Positions 23,691 through 35,274 of a stretch of 64,000 bases of DNA are shown one piece after another. This DNA is from Streblospio benedicti (lineage: Eukaryota > Annelida > Polychaeta > Spionida > Spionidae), in contig CM032666.1 of NCBI GenBank assembly GCA_019095985.1, positions 1,431,657 to 1,495,656 of the forward strand, given 5' to 3'. The notes beneath the pieces are model-generated. The model searched no databases. It saw only the letters and a list, made by a program, of their open reading frames with translations, and had not been told where the DNA came from. A program made the position numbers and the translations under genes. Positions within the stretch are counted from its first letter, which is position 1; every line of letters begins with the position of its first letter.

Positions 23691-24069
23691 AACCATTCTA
23701 TCATGACTAAAATGACTAAAATCCACACCAAATGAGTGTATGATTCGTTTTTATTTTAAAATAAATCATATCATAACGTTCTCATTGCCATATAACATTC
23801 AACATTCAAGTCATTTTGAGCGCGCGGAGACGTCAATTCCCGCAGTTTTTGAGCGCGCGGTGGAGTTAGTCTAATCTGTTGTACTCCGCACAGCATTAAC
23901 ACGCCTTCATGGCCTTACTTACGTCAGCGGCTGTATTGATATTGTGAGGAGGTTAGACTAGCGCTGTGTTTTTTTTTCGCAGCGTGCAGTCAATCGTATA
24001 ATTTAGCACGGAGATTGACCAATCAGCGTGGGTTATTGGCGGTGATTTTTGCACGGAATGATAGAATGT
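23691..24069. mobile_element. Putative MITE adjoining the hairpin
   Basis: AACCATTCTATCATGACT at the left and, inverted, AACATTCTATCATTCC at the right suggest short TIRs. The interior holds two copies of TTTTGAGCGCGCGG 33 bases apart. Whether hairpin and MITE are one element is unresolved. Confidence 0.4.
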
Positions 24070-24256
24070 TTACTTTTTGTTCACACAATGGGACAAATCG
24101 ACCGTCGGGAGAATTGGAGACCAAATGTTGAAAGGTGCAAAATCATGATTATTTTTGTAAAAAATCAACTGGTTGTTCAAGTTAATAACACCAAATTGAT
24201 ATTGATGATGTTTGAACTTAAAAATTGCTGAAAACGGAGCTTTGTAACTTGGCATA

Positions 24257-24434
24257 CAGCGGAACTTCTGTATTAGGACCACCCTGGCACAGGCCTCAAG
24301 TGGTCTCAATACAGAGGTGGTCTCTTAATAGGAGTTCAAGTTGGTCTCTTTATGGAGGTTTGGGATCGTGAAAAATTGTCTCTTTACAGACGTGGTCCCA
24401 ATAGAGAGGGAGTGTTTATTCCCAGGTTCGACTG
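24257..24434. mobile_element. CAGT-type MITE between TA dinucleotides
   Basis: Begins CAGCGGAACTTC and ends AGGTTCGACTG, with TA on both sides. Inside are AGTGGTCTCAATACAGAGG, GTCTCTTTATGGAGGTT and CTCTTTACAGACGTGGTCC. This is one of the most complete family members. Confidence 0.8.
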
Positions 24435-25489
24435 TAGACACCGCCGGCTCTGTAACCAGTGGCCTGTTGCTTGTCAGAAAACCGTTTGTTGTCCACAAAA
24501 TCGGCGGAATGTTTCACTTTGTCACGGTAATCGAGCGAGGCTCCGTCTTTGTTTGACGCTGGCAGAAGTCGGTAAATTTACAAATTGTTAGATCAATATT
24601 GCTGTTTAGGAAAAACGCGTAGTTTGAACAAGGCCAAAGGAACAGATAATGATAACGACCTCCAAGTCATATTATAAAGAAGTGTCTTGCTTTTACAGCA
24701 GATTATCTATAAACAGACCATCTCATGGGACCAGAGTGTGAACAGACCATCTATATAACTGGACCATTTTTTACAAACCAAAACCTTAAAGTTTTACTGT
24801 GAAGAACCTCCATTACGAAACCACATCTCTATTGAGACCACTTGAAAGCATAATATCTAGCTTAGAAGTGAACTTTACTCAAAGTCTGTACTTTATATTT
24901 CTAACGAGTTCTTTCACTTTTTTTAGTCTAACTTTATATAAAGTCTGCACTATAAACGTCTAACTTGCTATCATTTAGTAAAAGGCATTTTCACCTTTCT
25001 CTATGATTTCTAACCTGCTCTTTTACAAACTATGACTTAACTTTGTAAAATGATGGACATACGTCAGAAGTTACACAGTCTAGTGACAGTATGCTACCTG
25101 TCCGGCCCCGTCATTACCCAGGACGAACCATTACACCGGACGTAACTACAGGAGGTTACGCACCATTACACTGGGGTAACTAGTAACTACTGGGTGTCAC
25201 ATCGCGTAATTGCCACTGTATCACAGAACACGGAACACGTGAGGTTTTATGATGGATGCGGCTGTGCTATACTCTGACCCTGTAACCCTAAAGCAGCACG
25301 TTCATCGAAATCAACCAACCTTCCCGGAAAATCACTCGTCTTCCGTGATGCAAAAATACCTGCTTTTAGATTATGATCAGTGTTATTCAAACTTAATGAG
25401 CGACTGTTGAATAGTAACAGGGTCTGGGGATCATGTTTATGTACATTTGAAGAACGGGTCGTATTTCAAACTGCAGACTTCCTCAATCC
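24435..25489. other. Noncoding stretch
   Basis: Modules of decayed form (ACCATCTCATGGGACC, ACCACATCTCTATTGAGACC) lie at about 24715-24845. Near 25080-25170 a few ACCATTACACYGG words recur. No gene found. Confidence 0.45.
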
Positions 25490-25850
25490 TTTCTGCCTGT
25501 CATGTTTTCCTGCTGGTGCATCAGTTGATATTCCCTGCTATTGCGGCCGAGAATAAAGCTTAAAGTAAGCTCACATTTACCAACCTCAATGCCATAGTTG
25601 CCCACATGCTTTACTGCCCTAGCCACTAGAGAATCCCTTTCGAAGCCCTTTCAACCCGTGGTAAATTTGAGCTTATTTTAGGTTTGATTTCAGGCAAAAT
25701 TTACTTCTTTAACTACTCAAAGCTTGACATTGTTGGCTTCTACCCCATATGTCTCGTTAACCACACAAGGATTAGACCTTTCAAGCTGTCGTAAATTTGA
25801 GCATATTTTAGTCTTTAGTCTAAACTAGGCTAAATGTAGGAAAGGGTTGA
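25490..25850. repeat. Dispersed palindromic repeat (GAGAATAAAGC family)
   Basis: GAGAATAAAGCTTAAAGTA with AGCTCACATTTACC (about 25551-25582) is mirrored by GTAAATTTGAGC with TTATTTTAGG (about 25661-25685) and again near 25791. The same pattern, including a preceding CAGTTRAT, recurs at 42405-42620. Probably a MITE or similar; the ends are not resolved. Confidence 0.65.
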
Positions 25851-26130
25851 TATTGCTGGCTTCTACCTGTGACGTATGTCTATGGTATTGATCAAGCAGA
25901 TCTAGGATTTTCGAAAAGGGGCAACAAGTGGATTTCAAGATATGGTCATAACCGAGCAGCATAATTTATGTTATTGTGTATCCAGCCGCCCCACTCAACC
26001 TGTAATGTGCATTAAATGTGATGATTTGATGATTGGGGACAACTGTGGGGTCACGACCTCTCTCGGGGTGAGGGGTTTATTGATATCGCCCTCTCAGGAG
26101 CTAGTGTTAACATGGGTAATGTATAGAGCA
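25851..26130. other. Noncoding stretch
   Basis: Only short frames. No recognisable feature. Confidence 0.4.
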
Positions 26131-26300
26131 CAGTAGAACCTCTGTATTGAGACTAACAGAGGGCTGGCTTCATGTGGTCTCAGTAGAGAGATGGTCTCTT
26201 TATGGAGGTTTACAGTGCTCTATTTATGGAGGTTTGGGATTTTGAAAAGTCGTCTCATTATAGAGGTGGTCGCTATATAGATGTGGTCTAACTTTGCAGC
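26131..26300 (+). mobile_element. CAGT-type MITE
   Basis: Starts CAGTAGAACCTCTGTATTG, continues TGGTCTCAGTAGAGAG, TCTCTTTATGGAGGTT, GGTTTGGGA and TCTCATTATAGAGGTGGTC. The right end decays near 26300 without a clear CTG. Confidence 0.75.
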
Positions 26301-26959
26301 TACACTCTACAACATTTAGGACTGAGGTTCACGAAATGTGATGATCGCACGTTATATGATAAATTGATAATGATGATACTAGTGTTTACAAAAGATCGTA
26401 GAATTAATAGACGTAGTTAATTTTTAAAGTCCATTTTGGAAACTTGTCCATTCTTCTCCCTTTGAACAACTTTATCAATGTTTACAAAAGATCATAAAGT
26501 TGCTAAAGAGAGGTAATTTGTGAAGAAGTCAATTAAGGAAATTTAGCTTATTGAGGGAATGTGTTGTCTGATGTTAACTTTTGATGAGGTCAAGTGAAGA
26601 AAGAGAATTCTCGACTGGATGCCAAAAATAAACACGAATATTGTCCGTAATGGTTGTTAATGACGGGACTTTATTAATATCGACACCACTTGATTTGATA
26701 AGGCGATATTATGATTTTAGGTTCATTGTCAGAGATGATATTGAGAACTTTTGCAGCCTACACAAATATTTTAGCCTTTTATGTATATTCTGATATGTGG
26801 AAAACTTGTCTGTCTGGTGGGGAAAATGGTTAATAAGATTAGAGATAATCTGTTATCTAATGAAAGATTAGCATTTTTAACATAACATTAATTGAACTAC
26901 TTTTCCAATGCCAATGACATTTCAAACCTTGCATAATAACCAAGAAATTATAATAAAGA
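26301..26959. other. AT-rich noncoding stretch
   Basis: No gene or known repeat seen. It may include eroded LINE sequence continuous with 26960-27385. Confidence 0.4.
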
Positions 26960-27385
26960 TATGGATATTAAAAGTTTATAAACTGTATGAACTAGATGAG
27001 CTGAGGGTTATGATAATGACTTGAGTTTTTTTTTAAATTTACACTTTCAATGAATATTTACAATCAGACCTGTTTATCTAACATCAACACTACTGAATTG
27101 AATATAACATCTACAATATCAAAAGGGTTTTTTGCCAACCCATTTTGAAATTCTTTCCAGTTTTGCCTTATTGCATTCATAAGATATATAGCACGTTGTT
27201 AAACCTGTTGCATAGGTTGCATTTCGGGTCAACACTTTTATCAAATTTTGCAACCACACTATTCAATGCGCAAACATTATTCAGAATCTTATACTGAAAT
27301 ACTGAAAATTTTAATTTACAATTTTGAGTTAGTCCATGTGCCAATGTGTATATGTATTTCTCACAACAAGAATCATTATACCACC
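26960..27385 (-). mobile_element. LINE 3' fragment (L1/Tx1-like reverse transcriptase C-terminus)
   Basis: The minus-strand translation from about 27385 gives KLKFSVFQYKILNNV, then DPKCNLCNRFNNVLYIL, then in shifted frames ECNKA and WKEFQNGLAKNPFDIV. This is the typical run of the C-terminal region after the reverse transcriptase domain in L1/Tx1-type LINEs (FQYKxLH, CxLC, LxECNxxxxFW). At least two frame changes or stops occur within 150 bases, so it is dead. Its upstream end at about 27388 abuts a copy of the 17-base module repeat, which supplies an apparent ATG that is not genuine. No poly(A) tail is visible on its 3' side. Confidence 0.6.
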
Positions 27386-27387
27386 AC

Positions 27388-27520
27388 CATTGTAAAGAGA
27401 CTGCCTCTAAAATAAGACAACTTTTCATGGTCCCATAAAGAAACCATCATGAGCCTGTGTAAACACATCACCTCTCTATTAAGACCACTTAAGGACAGTT
27501 ACTCCGGCGGTCGGCATAGA
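27388..27520 (-). repeat. 17-base module cluster
   Basis: AGAGACTGCCTCTAAAATAAG, a TTTTCATGGTCCCATAAAG joint and ACCTCTCTATTAAGACCACTT in the family order. Left end joined to the LINE scrap. Confidence 0.7.
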
Positions 27521-28746
27521 GAGTTTCTTTGCACACACATGTCTGGGGGCGGCACAGTCGCTCAAACTATATCCCGGATCTGCCACTGTATTGCCACATC
27601 ACTAGTTCAATGGTTCCAAAGCTCATTTTACATTTTGCTACAAATACAGGAAAATCTATCTATTGAGATCCCTCAGTGCCTTGTTTTAGTTGGTTTGAGA
27701 GAGAGGTGGTCTCTTTTAACCCCCTTTAACAATCAGATGTGGCCGCAGCCACCAACACCACCATGTGACAATCAGAGACCTGCATCATCTTCTTCTTTCC
27801 TGTAGACGCCCTCTTTTTTTTCCTTTAGAGGAACCCCGTCAATGGGTAAAATGAAATTCTGAATTTTGAACTTCAGGCACAAAATCCAAAACTACTATTG
27901 CCTCTTAATTTTAATTTTGTTATTCCTTTGTGTCCCCATGTATTTTACATTCCCCCCTAGTAATTTTGGTCTTTGATAATCTACACCAGCACCAGCTGAA
28001 AGACTACAGTAGATTCCTTGTGATGTTATGACATCCTGACGAAGCCAATAGTATGGATGAAAGCTAGATATTGGTTTTAAATAGATTATCCAGAGAAAAT
28101 CGGTGTTAACTTGTTCTTTTGTATCATCAGGAATGTATTCCTGGTATCATATAATGTGTTTGTGAGAAAACTTACACTCAGTAAAACCGAAAAAAACTGT
28201 GCCATGCTCTAATATTCGGGTGTTCAATCTCGCCTGTTATATCCTCACATTGAGTTCAGGTTTTACATTGAGTACCATTTAGTGTTCCATTTTGCGGTGG
28301 TTCGCCACATGTAAGTCACATGCTGTGTGCTTATGTTCATCATTGGCTTAAACATTAAAATAAACAGAATTTATGTGCGTATATTATTACATTGCCACAT
28401 AATGTTTACCTTTCTATCAAAATATGTATAGTCTTAATCATTATGTACATGCATTGAATCAAAATTGAAGCGTCGTTAGAACTTCAGTATTGAAATACAC
28501 AAATTACATTCAAATGCAACTAGCGGCAAAAAGGATTGTATGAAATAGCCCAGCTGTGATTATTACTCATTAAAAAAAATATTACTACATATATGCACTG
28601 ATAACAAGAAGATATTCTTAAATCATTACAATAGCTATAAAAAGCATATTTAGTGTCAGTTTGAGATACGTTTTATACTACATTTGAGTATCACTATTAG
28701 AATGGTCCATAGCTATTTACAAAAGATGATGTTCAGTGATAACAGT
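27521..28746. other. Noncoding 3' flank of zinc-finger gene
   Basis: One module lies at about 27695-27720. The rest is AT-rich and includes the inferred 3' UTR of the gene at 28747. The bases right after its stop, CAGTGATAACAGTTCACTT on the plus strand, resemble CAGTCATAACAGCTCACTT at the other zinc-finger gene. Confidence 0.5.
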
Positions 28747-29676
28747 TCACTTCTTGGCATGTACAGTCATATGGTGCTTTTCCAAGTAGTCTCCACGTGT
28801 AAATGATTTGTGACAAATATGACAGTAAAATGGCTTTTCACCAGAGTGTATGCGGTTGTGAATCTTCAATGCAGAACTTTGAGCAAAACATTTCTCACAC
28901 TGGTCACACTTGTATGGTTTCTCTTTCGTGTGAGTGCGCATATGTCTAACAACATTAGCCCTGTCAGAGAAACTTTTATCACAAACTTCACAGCCATAAG
29001 GCTTTTTACCGGTGTGGGTTCTCAAGTGGATTGTCAGATGTCCACTTTGTCTGAATGATTTCTTACACACCATACACTGATGCTCTTTCTCCCTACTGTG
29101 GATTTTCATGTGTTTGGTCAAATCGCCTTTCTGACAAAAACACTTGCCACATTGACTACACTCATAAGGTTTCTCACCATTGTGGATTCTCATATGTATT
29201 GTCAGACTTCCGCTTTGAGTGAATGATTTCTCACACACTGTGCACTGATGTTCTTTCTCCCCGGTGTGGATTTTCATATGACAGTTCAAGGTGCTACTGA
29301 CACTAAAACACTTGCCACATTTACTGCACTCATATGGTTTCTCACCAGAGTGAGTTCTCATATGGGCTTTCAGGTTTCCACTTTGACTGAATGATTGCTC
29401 ACACACTGTACACTGATATTCTTTCTCCCCAGTGTGGATTCTCATGTGGATGTTCATATTTCCCTTTCGGATGAATGATTTCTCACACACTTTACACTGA
29501 TATTTTTTCTCCGCAGTGTGGATTCTCATGTGCCTGGTCAAGTTGCTACTGCCATTAAAACACTTGCCACATTCAGTACATTTGTGTGGTTTGTCTTGTG
29601 ATTTCAAAGCGTCACTTCTGCTGACCAATTTCTCCTTCAACATTGACTTCTGTTGCTCATCACTGTAGTTTGCCAT
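28747..29676 (-). CDS. C2H2 zinc-finger protein, 10 fingers
   Basis: A single open frame of 309 residues from ATG at 29676 (context TTACAATGGC, a good initiation context) to a stop at 28747. After a 30-residue charged leader without a known domain come ten tandem C2H2 fingers with the regular Cx2C-x12-Hx3H spacing (the last is Hx4H), starting HKCTECGKCF and ending FYCHICHKSF. Linkers are TGEKP-like but alternate with TGEKE, TAEKK and SREKE, and fingers alternate between an xQCxVCEKSF type and a YECSxCGKCF type, implying growth by two-finger units. Such proteins are nuclear DNA-binding regulators; targets are unknown. No KRAB, BTB or SCAN domain is present. It is the shorter paralogue of 61506-62855, sharing the last two fingers and the HHMTVHAKK/SKK tail. 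An upstream noncoding exon is possible (AG acceptor-like AAACAG about 10 bases before the ATG). Confidence 0.93.
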   Translation of the reverse strand: MANYSDEQQKSMLKEKLVSRSDALKSQDKPHKCTECGKCFNGSSNLTRHMRIHTAEKKYQCKVCEKSFIRKGNMNIHMRIHTGEKEYQCTVCEQSFSQSGNLKAHMRTHSGEKPYECSKCGKCFSVSSTLNCHMKIHTGEKEHQCTVCEKSFTQSGSLTIHMRIHNGEKPYECSQCGKCFCQKGDLTKHMKIHSREKEHQCMVCKKSFRQSGHLTIHLRTHTGKKPYGCEVCDKSFSDRANVVRHMRTHTKEKPYKCDQCEKCFAQSSALKIHNRIHSGEKPFYCHICHKSFTRGDYLEKHHMTVHAKK

Positions 29677-30150
29677 TGTAATCCTTTTCTGTTTCTAATG
29701 AGATCTTATTGAAAAGTCTCTGTTCGATTTTATACTATTTATAACATCAGAAATCACAATTCCAGTGTAAAGTCTTATCCTTTTAATGGTCATGAAGTAA
29801 TCCACTTTTAAAGATCCACTGTTTCTCACATGAATTCTGATTTCCCATTTGATTTCACAAGGAGAAAAGTATATTACATACCTCTATATATAATCGTGCT
29901 CTAATTTCGCTACATCGCTAATAACAAAAGACAATAGGACATATAGCATTAGCATTTCTCACATTATGTTAAATTTATTATAGTACTGTAATATTTGTTT
30001 AACAACATTTACTTGATTTGAAGACTAACACGCCATATTTAGAATTTACAATTTTTTAGACACAATGCAAACACCCTCAAAGCTACATGCCCTTCTTATA
30101 GACAAATATAAGGCGAAACCGTGATGATTAGCACACCCTTCTTGTTTGTT
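29677..30150. other. 5' flank of zinc-finger gene
   Basis: AT-rich. The promoter is not identifiable by eye. No other gene. Confidence 0.4.
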
Positions 30151-30154
30151 CTAT

Positions 30155-30310
30155 GGAGGTTTGGGACATGTTACCGATGTGGTCTTATTGCAGAGGTGGT
30201 ATCACTATAGATGTAGTCTTACTATAGAGGTGGTCTTGCAAGAGAGGTGGTCTCTTTATGGAGGTTCAAGGTGGTCTTTTTAACAAATGGTCTTATTACT
30301 TTTGGTGTGG
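30155..30310 (+). repeat. 17-base module cluster
   Basis: TATGGAGGTTTGGGACATG, TCTTATTGCAGAGGTGGT, TCTTACTATAGAGGTGGTC, AGAGAGGTGGTCTCTTTATG. Family order is preserved but neither CAGT end is clear. Confidence 0.75.
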
Positions 30311-32135
30311 TAAAGAGAATAAAATGTCTCTTCATTTGTTATGATTATCGGGGAAGATTATTTATATTGAATGTTTGTTATCAAATTTATTAGAAAGGAT
30401 GTAGGTCCAATCTAAGTATATCCAAGTTATTAGCTTGTTCACTATTGCAACTATAGACTATTGTATGCTTGGCTAAAGCCATGCAACTTATCAATTGGAA
30501 ATAACAAGTGAATGACTAACTCAACCTCCCATCTATCATTACTTATTCCCTCTAATCATCTATATGGGGGTGATCTAGTTGTACATTATAATAAATAGAT
30601 AATATGCTAATAAACGTCCATGAATTATTACAAGATAGCCAGAGCGATTGCTTATGCAGATTAATCTTTGTTGCCTAGTAATTGACTAATTTTAGTTTCA
30701 ATATGGATGAGAGGGGATCATGTAGATGAGACAGAGTGTTTAAAGAGAGGTGGTCCCATATTACAGGTGGTTAGGAGAGTTAGGTCAGGTAGCAAGTCAG
30801 TACACAAGTTGTTTGCTCCTAATAAATTGCACAAAAAATAATGGATATACTATGTGTATGAAGGCAAAATATACACTGGAATAATTGTAAAGGTGTGGCG
30901 AATCTTATTATCGGTTATCATTTTATATATATCATTATTGGTGCTATATTTAGTATAAACAAGTATGATTTTTTTTACAAATTGTGTACCGTATGCATAT
31001 TGAAAAAAAATGCTTTGCATTAATTAAGATGATTCCAGTGGGGAAATTTACAAAATGACTACCATTAAAGATATGGAAAATCTGTCACAGATGTGGCAAA
31101 GACATGATGTTACCCGTATTATGTATGTAATCTTTGATGTAAAAATCTAGTGTACATATTATGTAAATATTGTACGATATTGCAAATTCTGTGGATATGT
31201 AGACGCTTTATTTATGTGTAATTATGCCTTGCAGGAGGTTCTGTTATTTCTGCAGTCAATTATTAGACTCATCTTCCATGATATTATTGTGTTAGTATTC
31301 TGAACTACTGTATGTTATTTATTTAAAATATAAATAATAATAGAATAAAAAAGGGAAAAAAAGAAAAAAAAGATATTACACGTGGTCACGTTCACCATTA
31401 GAGAGGTGGTCGTCATATAAAGTCGTCATATAAAGTTTAAATGTTTATCAAAAGTCTACATCACCGATAGTTGAAATAAAATTAGCGAAAGGATTAGTAA
31501 AAGCAGCCTTTGGTTCTTTCTGTCTATCCTGTGATTTGTCTATGCCTTGAATCCAAGGCTCCTACACCGAAAAGGCACAGATGATGTCATTTTCATGGGG
31601 TTTTGCCAAATCGACCATCGATCATACGTACAAATCCTTTGAGATTGCTTAAGTGTGGCCTTTCCCCAAAAAACGTGTATCTGCTGTGAATGTACACTGA
31701 ATTCCAACAGTAAATAATATTCACCGCGTTAACGACTCATATGTTTTTGCCATAAATAACAGGAAATCAGCCAAAAAAGCGCATTGTCTGTGCATCACCT
31801 GTATGCGACACACCGACAATCACCCAACACAACAGCCCCGTGTTTTCCGCCCTTTTTTGCATGTAAGAAAATAAATTAGCGGTTCTCTCGAGTTAAAAAA
31901 CGCGCCGCTAGTGGTGTTTTTGCTAATAATACTGTTATTACGTAAGGAGTTCTGCCGATTTAATGTTTTGTTATGTAATAACGATGATAGGTGTATTTGG
32001 TGGATTTGTCTGAAAATAGAGATATGTAAAGTATGAGGAGATGTGCATCATGCTAGGACAGGATGATTGCATAGTCACGTTCCGCTATGTAAAATGTCAA
32101 GTCCTTATTCACAGTCGTTATCGTGCTTGAGCGAA
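30311..32135. other. AT-rich noncoding stretch
   Basis: Isolated modules occur near 30740-30780 and 31395-31430, an A-rich run at 31340-31372, and TCTGTCTATC at 31519-31528. No coding frame of note. Confidence 0.5.
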
Positions 32136-33218
32136 TTTACATTAACACCAAGTCATTGGCAGCATCCTTGTCACACTATACTACCTTTATCAACTCCCTG
32201 AGGAGTATACAGCACTTGCTACCATAGCCCATGGTCATATAACAGACACCATCTCATGAGCCTCCATAAAAGACCACCTCTCTATTGAGACCACTTGAGG
32301 TTAGACCCTGGTATGGTGTTCATACCACTTGGTTCATGTAGGATACACTTACATAATGACACCTGCAATTATCAAATAATTAAGAATCATTAGTGAAAAT
32401 CCATCTTCAATTGTGTATGAATCTGGTGCGATTCGTTCTTTATACTTTGTCAGGCTGCAAAATCTGTTCCACTACATTTTAGCCTCTTTTCTCACAGTGC
32501 AGTCTGTACATTATGACAAACACTTACATAGCTTAACCGTACATGTAAATATTATCTCTACTTTTTATACATCCACAGTTTTTGGGGCCGATTGGAGAAG
32601 ATTGCGCAATGTGCGTCTACATCAGTCTGTGTCAACGACATTTTACACGGCATTTACACCATATAGTAGAATCTCCAATTAAGACCACCTCTCGATTGAG
32701 ACCACCTCTATAACAAGACCACTTTTCATGATCCTAAACCTTCATAAAGCTACCAAAATGAGCCTCTGTATAGAGACCACCTATATAATGAGACCCCCTA
32801 ATCCTAACACTGGTTCCAAAGGTGGTATTAATAGAGAGGTTGTATTGCACTGCGATGTTGTCGCTTTTGTCTCTGCTCTGATTTTTTAAACCTCACTTTT
32901 ACACACCGGGTGCGGTTTTGAAACATGGTTTCTGCTTGATCATAATGTGATCACGATACGCAGTGACAAGTCAACATTTTGTCATAAATTCTTCAGGGAC
33001 GTATCGAGATGAGAAAAAACGACTTCGATCCAAAACAATATGAAGAATGGGTACCACTACGAGTTGGACTTACAGACTCTCACAGACCAAATACAGACTT
33101 TTCACAATCAACACCCAGTTTGGAGCAATCGTTATCTGCATTTGGGCTGTATGCTCCCCTGGGAGTTGAGAAAATCAAGATAGAATGATAAGGATGCTGC
33201 CAATGACCGGGTGTAAAT
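32136..33218. mobile_element. Non-autonomous DNA transposon with about 75-base TIRs (1.08 kb)
   Basis: The left end 32136-32222 and the reverse complement of 33145-33218 share ATTTACA or ATTAACA, then ACACC, GGTCATTGGCAGCATCCTT, a TCAACTCCC block and GGAG with CATACAGC. The same ends bound the 1.9-kb elements at 2211-4124 and 5264-7210. The interior holds two CAGT-type module clusters (about 32262-32320 and 32664-32850) and no transposase frame. It is a MITE-like or deleted derivative whose autonomous partner is not in the window. Confidence 0.8.
32664..32850. mobile_element. CAGT-type element nested in the TIR element
   Basis: Begins TAGTAGAATCTCC, runs AGACCACCTCTCGATTGAG, ACCTCTATAACAAGACCAC and AAACCTTCATAAAG, and ends ATAGAGAGGTTGTATTG. 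The ends are one or two changes from the family form. Confidence 0.65.
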
Positions 33219-33715
33219 GATAAAAAGCTGACTGAGTGTATGGAGCACCAAGCCCATATACAGCCACTTTAGATAGTATTGTGTTACACTTTAGATAGTA
33301 TTGTAATATACCTTAGATAGTATTGTATTGCATTGACGCGAGTCATTCGTACAGGCCCCCGCACTCTTCTTGTACAAGCAAATGCCCCAAGACTACTATG
33401 ACACAGTCTGTCACTCAGCTGTGTTATATGCAAGCATCAAACCTGAACATTGCGGCGGCTCAGCACAGAATTTGCAAAAGGTGGTTTGAAAAGGGGGTCA
33501 CTTCTGAAGTCAAACTACACACCAAAATATGGCAACGCAAAGTGATAACCCCACTGAGCCTCCTTACGGCAAATGGGAAAAAAAAATCCCGCTTGCCCCA
33601 AATGTGCGACGGTCTGGTTTTTAAATTTCACATTACATATGTCATTTTTTTCAATTTAGTTTGTATCGTCATAATTTTCTAGCAGGGGCTAGCCAACTGG
33701 TATTCAACTTCAAAC
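33219..33715. other. Noncoding stretch with short tandem repeat
   Basis: TTAGATAGTATTGT recurs three times between about 33269 and 33330. A 119-codon plus frame (33323-33682) has no recognised domain and is not called. Confidence 0.45.
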
Positions 33716-34330
33716 ACGTCAAACCCGTCCTCAAAAGTTTAATTTGTGTTTTTGTAAGTTGTGGTGGTAACAGGACATGGTTGGGGGTAACAGGACATTT
33801 GAAATATATCTGCTATAATAAATGTCAGGTTTTAAAAATGAGCTTTAAAAAGGATTATATTTCTTATTCCAGGTAAAATACTGTTCAAAAAACCATTAGT
33901 GTAAAAAAAATATTCCAGAATGCGTAAAAGTGGGCGTAACCAAATGTTCAGTTGGTGGGAATAGCAGTGGGTGTAACTGGACATTCTATTTTTGTTAAAT
34001 TGGTCATATGATGTATATGGAATATAAAGAGGGATTGATTTAGAAGTATTTTCACAGTGGCACTGCTATACAACTCACAACTCTAACCCGCACTTAGAAG
34101 GTTTACTTTTGTTTGTGTACATTGTGGTGGTAACAGGACATGTTTGGCGTAACAGAGTGTTGCTTCCACAGTTTGCATTCAGGTCAACTCACACAATGAT
34201 TATTAGAGGAAAAAAATCATTAGGGTATGTTACCATCAAGAGCACCACGTGAACTATTAGAAAAAATGCCAACTTATATCATTAGTTATTGACACAGAAC
34301 CAAGGGTGGGCGCAACGTAACGGCTAAATG
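33716..34330 (+). repeat. Degenerate repeat region (GGTAACAGGACAT words)
   Basis: GTGGTGGTAACAGGACATG occurs near 33760 and 34125, with related words near 33785, 33930, 33970, 34148 and 34310. The two best copies sit in matching segments of about 80 bases at 33716-33800 and 34083-34160. No frame stays open across the copies. Confidence 0.6.
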
Positions 34331-34695
34331 TCCACAAAATACCCAAATACCATGTTTCACATAGGTGTCACAAATTCTTGGGACAAATACAACACAAAAC
34401 ACGTGGCCTTGTGGTTTGGAACTATGCCAAGTCCTGAGTCTTCAGCTTCTATCTGCTCCATGTTAATGGCCTCCCTCCATCAAATCACCATCATTTGTAC
34501 AAAACCCTCTATAATATAGCACATAGCCCTGTCACGGTGCTAACCACAGCCTGTAGAAACATCAAATGTCTTACTTACTACTTCTTCAATAAGAGGAATT
34601 TGCGGTTTGTAAACATAACGTGTGTGATCTTCAGACATATTCATTCATCTACCAATAGACCACAATGTAACGCTTGAACGTCCGTGAGAAGAGTC
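34331..34695. other. Noncoding stretch
   Basis: No gene or repeat recognised. Confidence 0.4.
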
Positions 34696-35145
34696 CTGGT
34701 CCAAGTGGTCCCATTACAGAGGTGGTCGCTTTATGGAGGTGCTGTTTAGCAATGCTACATAGTGAAGTGTTGCTAGAGTGTGGTTTTGCGAAGTGGTCTG
34801 ATTATAGAGGTGGTTCCCTCGTCATTCACAATCTCTCACATTCCACAAGCTCGTTTTTGTAACAAATGAAAGGACGTCGTATGGAGTAAAAACAGCACGG
34901 AGACACGGCCATTTGCCAGCGTGTGTCAGCCGACTTGTATGTTTTTTAAATGCAAATTTACGACCCAATGGTCTTATTTTAGGTGGCCTCTGCTATAGTG
35001 ATGGTCTTCATTGGAAATTGAAACTGAATAAAATTGTCTTATTATAGCGCTGATCTATCTATAAAAGTTTACGACAGCGAAAAAATGTGCTCATTATAGA
35101 GGTGGTCTGTTAACAGGGTGCGTTTTTTTGGAGGTTCAACTCTTC
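34696..35145 (+). repeat. Module clusters (two)
   Basis: About 34700-34825 (GTGGTCCCATTACAGAGG, TCTGATTATAGAGGTGG) and about 34975-35145 (GTCTTATTATAGCGC, TCATTATAGAGGTGGTC). Both lack clean ends. Confidence 0.65.
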
Positions 35146-35274
35146 ATTATTCATGGTGCTCTACATTGATATTCATAAAGACACGGGAAGTGCATAATGA
35201 ACAATATAGAAACAGTGACTGTTTATTTGGGGACCTCATGTAGCGGCGTCTCATGATAACGAAGTAGACGACGT

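Noticed and set aside
33323-33682. 119-codon plus frame near the GGTAACAGGACAT field
   Set aside because: No recognisable domain, hydrophobic AT-driven tail; left unassigned.
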